From Cranoglanis bouderius (Eukaryota; Chordata; Actinopteri; Siluriformes; Cranoglanididae): 64,000 nt of DNA. Below the pieces are notes generated by a model that ran no database searches, was not told where the DNA came from, and saw only the letters and a program-made list of their open reading frames with translations. Position numbers and translations under genes: made by a program. This document shows, in pieces, positions 38,201-51,500 of this stretch (position 1 is the first letter of the stretch; every line of letters starts with the position of its first letter). The DNA lies in assembly GCA_023630585.1 (NCBI GenBank), contig CM042541.1:17638501-17702500 (forward strand), written 5' to 3'.

Positions 38201-41200
38201 ATGTATGTATAAGGAGACTCACTAATGTGAACCTCAATTTATACTGTAGGCTTTGTACCCTATAATAATAGCATGTTTTATACAGATACATTTAAATAAG
38301 GTTAAATCACATTTTTTAAAACACAAATTTAATGAAAATTGTGTGAAATTCAGTCCTTTTATGTAGTTTTGTGGGTGTCACTAAATGTGAATCAGTTGTG
38401 CCATGAACACGCTTGATAATTTAAAGCTGATTGGCATTTATCAGCAATGCATGTTAGTTCGAAGAAAATCGGAGTTAGTGGGAATTTTTAGTCCAAGCTT
38501 GGCCAACGAAAATATTTAGACACAGCTTAAATTGTCTGTCAGTTGGTGCTCACTTGGTATGTATATTATGTTCATGAGGACATTAATCTATGATAATACA
38601 ATAATGTGATAATACTACTCCATTCACAATAAAGACTGCCTTATATTCAATTATTCAATTATTGTTCTGTACAATTACTTAATGATCCTTATGGGCACGC
38701 ATAGCGGACAATGGCTGATTTGTTACCATTATTTTGTCAGTTTAGCATAATTAGCGTGTCTATTACTAGTGATACCTGATACTGAGATTCAGGCATGTAA
38801 AAAAATATGTATTGTAGTCCAAACCCAATTAGCACCTCATCTAAATAAATACCTCACCTAAAGTCCTAGTCATATATTATATACAGTTATTGAAGATAAC
38901 CATGGATGGATGGATGGATGGACATATACCTTGAAGTGTCAACTGAAATCAGGCACGTCCAATAAACACTTTCTTCTCACGGATCTGTGATATACAATAT
39001 TCTTTCACAGATGTAAAATATAAGAATAAATTTTTTTTTTTTTTTTTTGCACTGAATCAGATGCTTTGATTGAATTGTCATCAGTTATTCAATTATTGTG
39101 CTTTCACAGTAAATAAAGGTTATTTTTAGGATAATGGGTGCCCTTGCACATTGAATCTGATGCTTTGAATCCCATAAACAAACCAGACACATCCATTTTG
39201 GTGTGCAAAGTCATCTAGTCATGTTTTCCAAATAAAAGGCCTACTTACTTATTCTACACCTACACCTCCAGCAGCATATTTATATGTTAATACCTTTACC
39301 TTCAGCACCACAGTAGCTGCTGACAGCCTGTGATTGAAATGTAAAAGATCTGAACTGATGAGGGCTATATCTGGACATATACCATAGAAAGAAAAGGCTG
39401 CATGCTTTTCTGTTGTTTCCTTATGTCTCCTCTCTGGATTGTCTGTCCATTCTGCCCACACAGTCTGGAGCCAATGATGCTTCAGTTTGCTCTCTGTCGA
39501 GATGACTTGTTGCTTAGGGCATTGCTGTGATGTTTGTATTTAAGGTAGGGACCCTTGGGGAATATGAAGCAGCTGGATTTGCAGAGTTCCGTCTATTTTA
39601 AACCTCTCTATTCAACAAAGGTATCTTGTGATGGACACTTGTAATATCTTAAGACCCTGAACATCCGCTGAATCCATTTTTTATTCTACACCCGTTTGGT
39701 CGCTGATACAGGACATTAGCTTGAAGAAGCATTGCTTCAGTAAGAGCTTTGTTCCCTTGACAGTATTAGCTTTCAGCAAACTGCCTCGCTGAGTCAGACA
39801 TGTTTACACTAGGGCTGAATTGTACAAACATTTCAGGAGGAATGCTGAGTGTTTTTTTTAAGCTTAGCTAGTCAGGTTTTTCCCAAATGTCACTCATTTG
39901 CACTGGGAAGGGTCCCAAACCTATTTCATAAGGAGAAGCCAACCAGTCTTCTGATATACAGTATATCACATAGTGTAATTAAATAATAAAGAAATACTTT
40001 AGTGTATGTGTGATAGGCAAGAATTTCAACACATTTCCCTGTACTGAGAATAGAACAGGTTTCAAAACTCATTTATAATGGAAGGCAGTTTTTGGACTTA
40101 ATAATATATTAAAACTATATACATTTCCTGTTAGGTTCATTGTGGCTAGTAACTAATTTATAGAACAGTAAAGGTAAAAAATAAAAAAAAACAGTAAAAA
40201 AGTAAGTACACCCCATGGAAATTGTTGGCTTTTTTGACATATTTGATCATCTATGAAACAGTGCTTATTAATAAAGTTGATATACTTGAACAAAACCACA
40301 ATTAGCAATCATTTATACAACAGAAGTATGTGCTTATTTTTTCACGACTGTATATATATCAAAGTTTCCGTTAGCTGGCGAATACCAGTTTTTGGTATTT
40401 ACTGAATTTTTTGTTAAAAATTCAAAATGTCTGATAAAATCAAAAACTGTTGGACACAGTGTCCGGTAAAAATATTAACACAAAGCAGACATACGTTAGA
40501 CAAAGTATGTTCACAATTGCACACCTAAATAAGGTCTCTGTGTCTGCGCAAATATTTTTTTCTCAAATGCTTCTCTTGTAACGTGATTTGCTCTCATTAT
40601 TCATTCAACCACACAGACACACACACACACACACCTTTTTACTGGTTCTGTCTCTCTCTCGCTCGCTCAGGAGACACTGAAAACACAAACAGACACACAA
40701 GTAAACTCGGGCTAATCCAACACAGGTCAGAATCATGCGTTACCTGCCGATTCAACCTGCCTTTTCTCCATCCACAGCTGACGCTTGACCACGCCCCCGC
40801 CGCCACAATTACATATACTAATGCATAGTCCAAAATGTTACAGTGCAAAATAAACACCGAAATGAGATGACCGGATTTTTTTTCCAGTTTGTCCGATAAA
40901 CTTTATCATTCCCGGAATTTTTTCAGATGACCTTTAAGAATGTCAAAAGAAGAACGTATTGAAATCATTCTCATGGCTGGATCAAGAAGCTGTTGCAAGG
41001 TTGCGATGGACTTTAACAAGATACATGGCAAGCACATCACACACGACACTGTTGCCAAACAAATTAAGACTGGAAGTGTTGCGGACCAACTGAGAAGCGA
41101 ACATCCACGAACATCCACTGACAAAGGCACAACCGACGTGGTGCTGGCAAACATAGTCCTCTATGTATAGAGACTTTTGGGACACTGTATTCATAACTAA

Positions 41201-42526
41201 AAAAAAATTCCAAAAAGAGCAGTCTACTTTTAGTCTACTTTTAGTCATAATAAAAACAGCAAATGACCCAATCAGTATATATGAATCTGGAAGGATTAAC
41301 AACTTTTGGCTGTTTCTCTCATCTCAACTAGATTTTCTTTCCACTTTAAAGATGCAGCACTAGCATAGCTTTCTGCTATGGTAAATGTAGAATGTTGAGT
41401 TCTTTAGTGTGAAGTAAAATCCATCAATGTATGTTCGAGCTAACATAAGACAAGTATATACTTAACATTAGTTAACTACATTTATGTAAAAAAATGCTGC
41501 CAAAATCTTTTAGCCAAAAATGGTCAAAAAGGGCACTTTCGGTTTTCAGAAGAGAAAGTGAACAAAGGACAAAAATCTTGAACAAATTAAAGAATAAATA
41601 GGCCTACAACTAAGTGTCAAATTGAGCACTTTACAAATAATGTTAATGCTGATGATAATTAGAAGGTGATTCAAATTAATTTGCACTCCAGTGCTGGTCA
41701 GCGGTCAGACGTGTTCAAACAGTTTGAGCAGCAGGTCAACAGTCAGAAAATGTCAGCCTTGTGGAAACATTTCAAGAGTTCTACAAGGGTTTATATGCAA
41801 GGGGTCTGATGGATGTAATATTAAAAAGGGGATGTATGTGTAAATAAATTCACATTGCACTTCAGGAATGCACTGCATTTGTGCACAGTATGAAAACAAG
41901 CTTCCTCTCTGAAGACAATTAAAAACTTAACCAGGCATTTCAGACAGCAGTGATGTTGAATCTAAACAAGTTTAAAGAGTAGCAGTGCAGCGCACAGTGG
42001 AAACGTTGATGCATTTTTGAAGAATGTCACTCGTACTCACGGTTGGAGCATGTACTTGTGGCAATAGACCTGCTGTTCATCGAGCAATTACCACAGAACT
42101 GTGCTTGAAATCCAATCTCTGTGCTGTCTCAGAGGAGCTCCATCGCAATGAAACAGCTCCTCCACGCCTCTTAAATCACTCTGATGTCCTTCCAGCAGGA
42201 GCTGTTATCATTTTGTAAACGGCTGCTCGTCATGCTCGTCCTACAGTTCCTCCGTTGCAAGCCCAAGCCTCGCAGCATGCTAATCAGAGCAGAGTTAAAT
42301 TGGAAACCTTGATTGGCATGGCCCCTCCCCACAGGAAGCTGGTCCCCAGCCAACTTGTATGCGTGAACAAATCATGTGGCAGGCCACTGTTAAACAACAG
42401 AGCTAAAAATAAAACCAGGTCCATTTTTGGATGGCAGTAGCAATTATTTGACTTCTGTGACTTCGCTGTTTTTTTTTTTTTAAATTTAAGATCAGAACAA
42501 CAGGATCTGTGCAATCTGTGTATCTT

Positions 42527-42568
<42 letters not shown>

Positions 42569-45500
42569 CAGGTTATCCCTGACTGGAAAGAGCAGGAATG
42601 GGATCCGGAGAAACCAGACTCTTATGCAGGAATCTTCCACTTCCGCTTCTGGCGCTTTGGTGAATGGGTGGATGTGGTGATCGATGACCGCTTGCCCACA
42701 GTGGACAGTCAGCTGGTGTACTGCCACTCAAATGATAGCAATGAGTTCTGGAGTGCCCTTGTGGAGAAAGCTTATGCCAAGTATGCGCTTCAATTATAAA
42801 ACTCTGACTTGCTTGCATATTATACAGTCAACTCCAGAATTATTAAAGATCTCACACTGAATAATTAGAATAAATTTATTTTAGATTTCTCTCATATGTT
42901 CAGTGGGAGATTAAGGTACGTACTTATCAACAAAGACATTTTTCATAACCTTTTTTAAACCCCCTTTTACAAAGGGTGCCAATAGTTCTGGAGCTGAGTG
43001 TAGAATCGCTCTTCCCAGTTCTTTACAACAGATAGCATCGTAGTAATAACACTACTTTGAATTATATCGTTGATCTAGCTAACGTTTTTGTTGTATTCGA
43101 TAAAAATTTTCATACAAACACAAAAATGTTTCCAATGGTCACAACTGCAAGTAAGATTTAAATATGTAATAATAATAACATATTATCTTTATTGGTTTAA
43201 CATTTTATAAATATATGCAGTGTAAATTAGTTGTCACATTACTGAGAAACCACTACATTTTTTCCCATTAATAAATCCATATGTAAATGAACAGTCCTCC
43301 TTTAAACATATGCAAATACAAAATACAGTTTATAACAAGTGAACTTTGGAAACAAAATCTCACTTCCTTAACTGAAAGCATTGTTTGCATGATTTAATTC
43401 AGAGTTATCCCACACAAGCCAAAATGACAGCATTAGTCATGTTTTTCAGGAAATAAAGTTCATGCATATTTTACACCTACACCTCCAGCAGCATATTTAT
43501 ATTTTAATATATTTACATCCAGTTCCACAGCAGAGCTTATACACAGCAAAATGCTGACCGCATTATAAAGGGAAAAAAAATAAGTTAATAATGGTGGACC
43601 CATCAATTAAAAAAATAATAAAATATGGTGGACTCATATGTGAATCAGTAAAATATAATTTTACCGGGATCTGATCCCGGTGGAAACCAGTATACTAGCT
43701 ATGCAGGAAAAGCTCATATGAACTAGTTAGCAATAGATTATACGTTACGAATCTATAATATTGAAGTGGGTTGAAAATCAATATAGTTTGCAAAAGTGCT
43801 TACACGTAAAAACATACAATTGTGATATTGTGTATTCGTTCCAGTCGCTGTAAAATGTCATGTAAAAATGTAAAATTGCTTCACACAGAGCGGCCTACAA
43901 ACATGGCTGTGGACTACAACTCTCAGAACGTCCTACAAACATAGCCGCCGAAGACTACAACATCCAACGAACTCTATCACTACATCCAGCCATCAGGAAC
44001 TCTATCACATTCACGCTCACCATCCTACTGATTACACACACCTGGACTCACTTACACAATCGTACCAACAGTATATAAGGACACTCAGTCCACCACCACA
44101 GTGCGAAATATACGCTCGGTGTTTCTTACCTGTCGATACTAAGCCTTTATCTTGCTGTAGTGTTTTCTGGTTTCGATTCCTGTTCTAGTTGTTTGGTTTA
44201 TGTCTCTGTCTTTTGCCCTGGTTACTCTGATTGCATATCACCTGACTACTGCCTGTATCCTGACCACCTGTTTTGGATTTGTTTGCCTGTTGTTTTAATA
44301 AAACTCTGAGCCTGCAACTGTCTCTGTCTCCACCACCTGACAGAATACTTTGCCTGCACATGGAGGCAGCAGGATTTCAAGCGTGGCATTAGGCCCTGGC
44401 CTCCCAAAGCCACCTCTTCAGTGAGCAGCAGCAGCAGATTTCCATGATCAATGCCCAACTCTCCAGCATGCAGCTCTCCAGCACGCTAGCACCTACACCA
44501 GCTACTATGGTGGCACCCTCTCAGTCTGCCCCGTCGCTGATCACTCGCCCTGACAAGAATTCAGGTGATTTTGCCTCAGGCAAAGGGTTCATGCTTCAAT
44601 GCTCCTTGTATTTCTCCAGTCAAGACAGAGTGATGGAGACAAATAAAATTGCTCAGTTCATCAACTTGCTCAAAGATAAGGCCCTCACCTGGGCTACTGC
44701 AATCTAAACCCAAGGAGGAGAGCACTACGAGTGCTTTTAGCAGCTTTTCCTGTGAGTTTTCAATCATTTTCCTGAAGGAAAGGAAGTAGGAGAGCAACTG
44801 CTCACACTTTAACAAAGCAACCAGCATGCCACTAATTTCGCATTAGAGTTGCGCACCCTCGCCACTGGCAGTGGCTGGAACGAGCCAGCACTAAAGGCAG
44901 CCCACCATTAGGGATTGAACCCCAACATTCTAATGGAACTGGTTTGCCTTGATGATCAATCATCCCTCAACTCCCACTTACTAAAGAACTGGATGGGCAA
45001 ACCACAGATAACTTCCGTGACGGAAATCTTTGAGCCTGATCCCATGCAACTCGGACAAGCTAAGTTGACGGATGTGGAATGCCAAAGGCCTCAGAAACTG
45101 AAGTTGTGCTTTTATTGCGACAGTCCTCAGCACTCAGTGTCTTCATGCCCAGTTCAACGCAAACCCAGGTTTTCTCCAAACTGCACCAATTGAGAAAACC
45201 AGCCTTCTCGCTCCAACACGGTGAGTGTCCCCAATACTAATACTCACCAAAATTTTGCCATACCTTTACAGATAGGTAACACGGATAGTTTTTCTACTGT
45301 TTCTACGCTGATTGACTCTGGAGCAGCTGGCAACTTCATTGACAGCTCTCTCATCACAAAACTAAACCTGCCTACCCAACCACTCTGTAATCCCATGCAC
45401 GTCCAAGCCATTGATGGAGGACCCATCGGAGGGGGTTCCATAACTCATTGCATTACACCCCTTCTCAGAGTCAGCACCCTCCATCTGGTATGAATCTCTC

Positions 45501-48500
45501 TCCTTGTCACAGTCACCAAGAACTTTCCTATCTTGTTGGGGTTCCTCTGGATGCACACCCATGATCCACAGATCTCCAGGTCAGAGAGAGAAACCCTCCA
45601 CTGGTCCCCACACTATTTAAACCACTGTCTGCAGGCCCCGGTCTGTTCCTGGTAGCGTCTACTCCCGTTCAGATCCTGAAGCAGACTCATAACATAAATA
45701 CCACCAGAGTATCAGGACCTCAAGGAGGTCTTTAGCAAGACCAAAGCCTCCCCTGATCGATCTTATGACTGCTCCATTGATCTCATGGCCGGTGCTATGC
45801 CCCCTTGTGTGTACGCTCGGTCAGTTAAGGAAACCCAAGCCATTGATGAATACATCACAGAGGCCCTGGAACAAGGATACATTCATCCTTCCACATTACC
45901 AGCATCAGCAGGCTTTTTCTTTGTGGAAAAAAGGGTTGAGGACTATTGTGTATTATTGTGCATTGACTATTGTGGATTAAACCAGGTCACAGTCAAGTAT
46001 CGTTATTCACTCAAGGAAGCCAAGATCTTCATGAAGCTCGATTTCGGCAGTGCATACAATCTCATCCGAATCCGAGAAGGGGATGAGTGGAAAACGGCCT
46101 TCAGCACTACCTCTGGCCACTTTGAGTACTGTCATTCTGTATGGGCTATCTTGTGCACCTGAAGTGTTCCAGTGCCTCATAAATGATGTCCTCTGGGATA
46201 TGCTTGGAAAGTTCATCATTGCATACATCGATGACATCCTCATATTCCCCGTCCAAAAAGGAACTTGTCACTCACATCAGGAGGGTTCTTATACACCTCT
46301 TGGAGAACCAGCTGTTTGTAAAAGGGGAGAAATGTGAGTTTCATGTTACCACAATATTATTTCTTGGCTCAATCAAGAAGGTGTTTTCATGAACCAGGGT
46401 AAAGTCACTGCCATCACCAAGTGGCCAACCCTTATGACAGAAGGAGCTACAGAGGTTCCTGGGGTTTGCCAATTTCTACTGCTGATTCATCAGAGGGTTC
46501 AGTTCTATCACCATGCCCCTCAGTTCCCTACTCATGAAATGGCCCAAAAAACTACAATGGAACCCCTAAGCAGACCAAGCATTTCAACGGCTCAAGGAAG
46601 TGTTTACGTCAGCCCCTACTTTGAAACAACCAGACCCTTCCAGACCATTCATTGTGGAAGTGGACGCTTCAGAGACCGTCATGAGAGCTGTGTTGTCACA
46701 GAGGTTTGGAGAGAAACCTAAGCTTAACCCAGTGGCGTTCTTCTCAAAGAAACTGTCCCCGGCTGAGCACAGCTACAACATTGGCAACCATGAGCTCCTG
46801 GCAGTAAAACTACACTGACCACAAAAACTTAGAGTACATCAAGACAGCCAAAAGACTCAACTCATGAAGAAGCAAGGTGGGCCCTGTTTTTTGCAAGGTT
46901 CCAGTTCACCCCCTTCTACCCCCCCGGGATCCAAGAATACAAAAGCTGACTCCCTTTCATGCCTGTACCAAGCCTCTCCCTATTAAAACATTGAAGAGCA
47001 CATCTTACCACCAACCTGTTTTGTGGGGGCTCTAACCTGAGAGTTTGACAAGGAGATTTAGAACAACCTAGGACAGAGAATCCGCAGTCACAAAGTTTGT
47101 GCCCCACCCCAACTTAAGGAGCAAACTCATCACCTGGGCACACTCCTCGCCTGTTACTGGACATACAGGTACTCACAAAATCCACCAATTTATACAGGGG
47201 AAGTACTAGTAGCTCTACATGCTCTCCGAAATCCAAAGGTTCATCTCCCCGAACACTGATAAACTCCTTCCGATCCCCAAACTACAATGACTATGGTCTT
47301 ACCTTGCTATAGACCTTGTCACAGATTTACCATGTTCTCAAGGTAACACAGTCATCATGGTGTTCATAGACAGATTCTCCAAGTCTCTTCATCTGATTCC
47401 CCTCCCTGGTCTCCCCTCAGCCTTCGAAAGGGCAGAGCTCATTTGTGATCAGGGAGCTCAATTCACTTCCCAGGTGTGGAGCAGCTTTATGGAGAAGTTA
47501 TGTGTATCAGTTAGTCTCACATCTGGTTATCATCCCCAAGCCAATGGCCAGGTCGAGAGGGCCAATCAAGAAATAGGTCGGCTCCTATGAGCATAATGTG
47601 GCAACAACCAGGAGGACTGGGCCCTGGTTCCTGCAGAGTACACCCAGAACTCTCTACGTCATTCGGCCATGCAACTGACCCCAGTCCAGTGTGTTGTATG
47701 TACCAACCTCACCTGTTTCCTTGGAATGCCAAACGCCAACCCCTCCGACTCCCCTGCCATCGATGACTGGTTCAGGAGAAGTGAATAAGTGTGGGAGGTT
47801 GCACACCAACATCTAGAACAAGCAACCCAGAAAAACAACGAGTTTGCAAACAGACGGCGCAATGCCACTGCACATTATGAACCCAGAGACAGAGTATGGC
47901 TGTCCACCAAGGACATCAAGGTCACGCATGGTTACAGAAAACCCACCCACTGCTACATAGGCCCTTTCAAAATCCCCAAAAAGTAATAAATGAATTCACA
48001 TACAAACTCGACCTACCACGTTACTGCCGTCTTGCACCCACATTCCATGTATCTAAGAATCAAGCCAGTCATGCTAGGACCCCTAGCCGACAACATCCCC
48101 TCCTCTACACCTCCAGCTCCCCTAGACATTGAGGGACAACTGGCATACATAGTCATGGGGACCTTGGACTCATGATGTAGAGTGTGCCAACTGTAAGACA
48201 TCATAGACTGGGAGGACTATGGACCAGAAAAGAGGTGCTGGGTCCTGGCCCGGGACATTCTTGACCCACTGACCCACTGCCAGAAGAATCATACAAGATG
48301 TCCTGACATACCAGGTCCACTCCCCGGGACCATCATGAACTCTATCACGTTCATGTTTACCATCCTACTGATTACACACACCTGGACTCGCTTACACAAT
48401 CATGCCAACCGTATATAAGGACCCTCATTCCACCACTACAGTGCAAAGTATATGCTCAGTGATTCTTACCTGTCGATATCAAGGCTTTATCTTGCTGTAG

Positions 48501-51500
48501 TGCTTTCTGGTTTCGATTCCTGTTCTTGTTGTTTGGTTTATGTCTTTGTGTTTGGCCCTGGTTACTCTGATTGGACATCACCTGACTACCGCCTGTATCC
48601 TGACCTTGATCTTGCCTTACATTTTGGAATTGTCTGCCTGTTGTTTTAATAAAACTCTGAACATGCAACTGTCTCTGTCTCCACCACCTGACATAAAAAC
48701 CATAAATTAAAAATAACAATTTTGATACAAACTTAATAAGAAATTCATTTCACATAATAGCATTTGCGGATTTAAATCTTTCTTTCTCTCTTCCTCCTTA
48801 TCTAAACTATGTAAATGTACGCATGTGATAATATGTGAAATTGCTGCACATATTTTACTATTACAATACAACAAAGAAAACCTGTCAAGCCTCTTGAATG
48901 AAATGTAATTTGAGGCTATTACGTCAACCGTTTAGTATATTTCATTCGCCAGGCAGAGAATGATTGAGTTATCTTTTCAATCCCCATGCTGTTATGAAAG
49001 GTATTTCCATTTTTTTTGCACACTGCATAGTATCATGCTTTTACTTTTTGGACCGAATCTATCAGTGTTTTTTTTGTTTGTTTGTTTTGTGCTTAATAAT
49101 GTTTTTTTTCCATTATTAAAATTTCTGTCTCTGAGAGAGAAAGAGAGCGAGCATCTCTCGCCCTTGTGAGATATGAACTCAGCACTAAAAGATGTTAAAT
49201 AAGAAAACAATCTTACAGACAAGAGGCCTATACAGTGGGGGAAAAAAATATTTGATCCCCTGCTGATTTTGAACGTTTGCCCACTGACAAAGAAATGATC
49301 AGTCTATAATTTTAATGGTAGATGTATTTTAACAGTGAGAGAAAAACGCATTTAAAAAAAGTTATAAATTGATTTGCATTTTAATGAGTGAAATAAGTAT
49401 TTGACCCCTTCGAATTAGTACTTGGTGGCAAAACCCTTGTTGGAAATCACAGAGGTCAGACGTTTCTTGTAGTTGGCCACCAGGTTTGCACACATCTCAG
49501 GAGGGATTTTGTCCCACTCCTCTTTGCAGATCCTCTCCAAGTCATTAAGGTCTCGAGGCTGACGTTTGGCAACTCGAACCTTCAGCTTCCTCCACAGATT
49601 TTCTATGGGATTAAGGTCTGGAGACTGGCTAGGCCACTCCAGGACCTTAATGTGCTTCTTCTTGAGCCACTCCTTTGTTGCCTTGGCTGTGTGTTTTGGG
49701 TCATTGTCATGCTGGAATACCCATCCACGAACCATTTTCAATGCCCTGGCTGAGGGAAGGAGGTTCTCACCCAAGATTTGACGGTACATGGCCCTCTCCA
49801 TCGTCCCTTTGATGCGGTGCAGTTGTCCTGTCCCCTTAGCAGAAAAACACGCCCAAAGCATAATGTTCCCACCTCCATGTTTGACGGTGGGGATGGTATT
49901 CTTGGGGTCATACGCAGCATTCCTCCTCCTCCAAACACGGCGAGTTAAGTTGATGCCAAAGAGCTCGATTTTGGTCTCATCTGACCACAACACTTTCACC
50001 CAGTTCCCCTCTGAATCATTCAGGCAAACTTCAGATGGGCCTGTACATGTGCTTTCTTGAGCAGGGGGACCTTGCGGGCACTGCAGGATTTCAGTCCTTC
50101 ACGGAGTAGTGTGTTACCAATTGTTTTCTTGGAGACTATGGTTCCAGCTGCCTTGAGATCATTAACAAGATCCTCTCGTGTAGTTCTGGGCTGATTCCTC
50201 ACCGTTCTCATGATCGTTGAAACTCCACGAGGTGAGATCTTGCATGGAGCCCCAGACCAAGGAAGACTGACAGTTATTTTGTGTTTCTTCCATTTGCGAA
50301 TAATCGCACCAACTGTTGTCACCTTCTCACCAAGCTGCTTGGTGATGGTCTTGTAGCCCATGTGTAGGTCTACAGTCTTGTCCCTGAAGTCCTTGGACAG
50401 CTCTTTGGTCTTGGCCATGGTGGAGAGTTTGGAATCTGATTGATTGATTGCTTCTGTGGACAGGTGTCTTTTATACAGGTAACAAGCTGAGATTAGGAGC
50501 ACTCCCTTTAAGAGAGTGCTCCTAATCTCAGCTTGTTACCTGTGTAAAAGACACCTGGGAGCCAGAAATCTTGCTGATTGATAGGGGATCAAATACTTAT
50601 TTCACTCATTAAAATGCAAATCAATTTATAACTTTTTTGAAATGTGTTTTTCTGGATTTTTTTGTTGTTATTCTGTCTCTCACTGTTAAAATATACCTAC
50701 CATTAAAATTATAGACTGATTATTTCTTTGTCAGTGGGCAAACATACAAAATCAGCAGGGGATCAAATACTTTTTTCCCTCACTGTATGAAATCTCTCAA
50801 TTTGTTTTTTGTCTTCTTTTAAGCATCAAAGAATGTTGGACATCAAAAGTGCTGTGTGGTGCAGCATTGTCGGCTCTGCACTATGGCATTTCAATCTACC
50901 CAGGAGCAATGCCCAGAGATAGAATCCTGTGCACTCTTACATTTCTGTTATTGGTTAACTAAATGACTAGTCAGGCATAAAAATCCACATTGATAATTTT
51001 TAATAATTGACATTATCAATTATTCAGACTAAATGTTGCAGTCCTAATCTCAATATAAATACACCTGTTCTTAGAAGGCCCCAGAGTGTGTTAGAGAACA
51101 TACCTAAACAAACACCAGGGTAAAGGACAAAGTTCTGGAAAAGGATCAATCAGGGTTTTTGTTTTTTTTTTAATAAAAAAAAAAACCAAACTTTGAACAT
51201 CCCATGAAGCATCATTAAATAAGATAAAGATAAGATAGGATAACATTTTATTAATATAGAATATAAGACAAAAGACAACAGCAGCAGAAAAGTATTAAAA
51301 TAAATGAAAATAAACATCTACAGTTCCCTCCACTAATATTGGCACGCTTGGTAAATATGAGCAAAGAAGGCTGTGAAAAATTGTCTTTATTGTTTAACCT
51401 TTTGATCTTTTGTTAAAAAAATTCACAAAAATAGTTTATCAAAAAAATATATCTTTGTTAAATATAGATGTGCAACAATTATTGGCACCCTTTTAGTCAA

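Larger units (their letters stand above)
36674..42571 (+). other. capn5 intron 3 (5.9 kb)
   Basis: Bounded by gtaagt and ttttcag. It contains a foldback fragment (36966-37115), a SINE, a miniature Tc1 and a helix-turn-helix relic. About 41200-42500 shows nothing recognisable. A 70-bp phrase at 39245-39315 (acacctacacctccagcagc, atatttatat) recurs in intron 4 at about 43472-43540, a dispersed repeat of unknown class. Confidence 0.92.
43868..48693 (+). mobile_element. Degenerate Ty3/gypsy LTR retrotransposon
   Basis: Two direct repeats (about 43991-44342 and 48331-48693) enclose gag-, protease-, reverse transcriptase-, RNase H- and integrase-like pieces in that order, which is the Ty3/gypsy arrangement (integrase last). 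All pieces sit in different frames with stops, so it is dead. Both LTRs end ccaccacctgaca. The left boundary at 43868 (tgtaaaattg, after taaaaa) is suggested by the taaaaa that follows the right LTR, but the first 120 bases there have no match in the 3' LTR. Confidence 0.88.
49233..50785 (-). mobile_element. Tc1-like transposon, family D
   Basis: TA-flanked (49231-49232, 50786-50787). The ends are cagtgggggaaaaaaatatt and the mirror of aatacttttttccctcactg, with inverted repeats of about 200 bp. A 44-bp palindrome lies between the transposase start and the right arm. Complete in structure, with the best-preserved transposase in the window. Confidence 0.95.
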
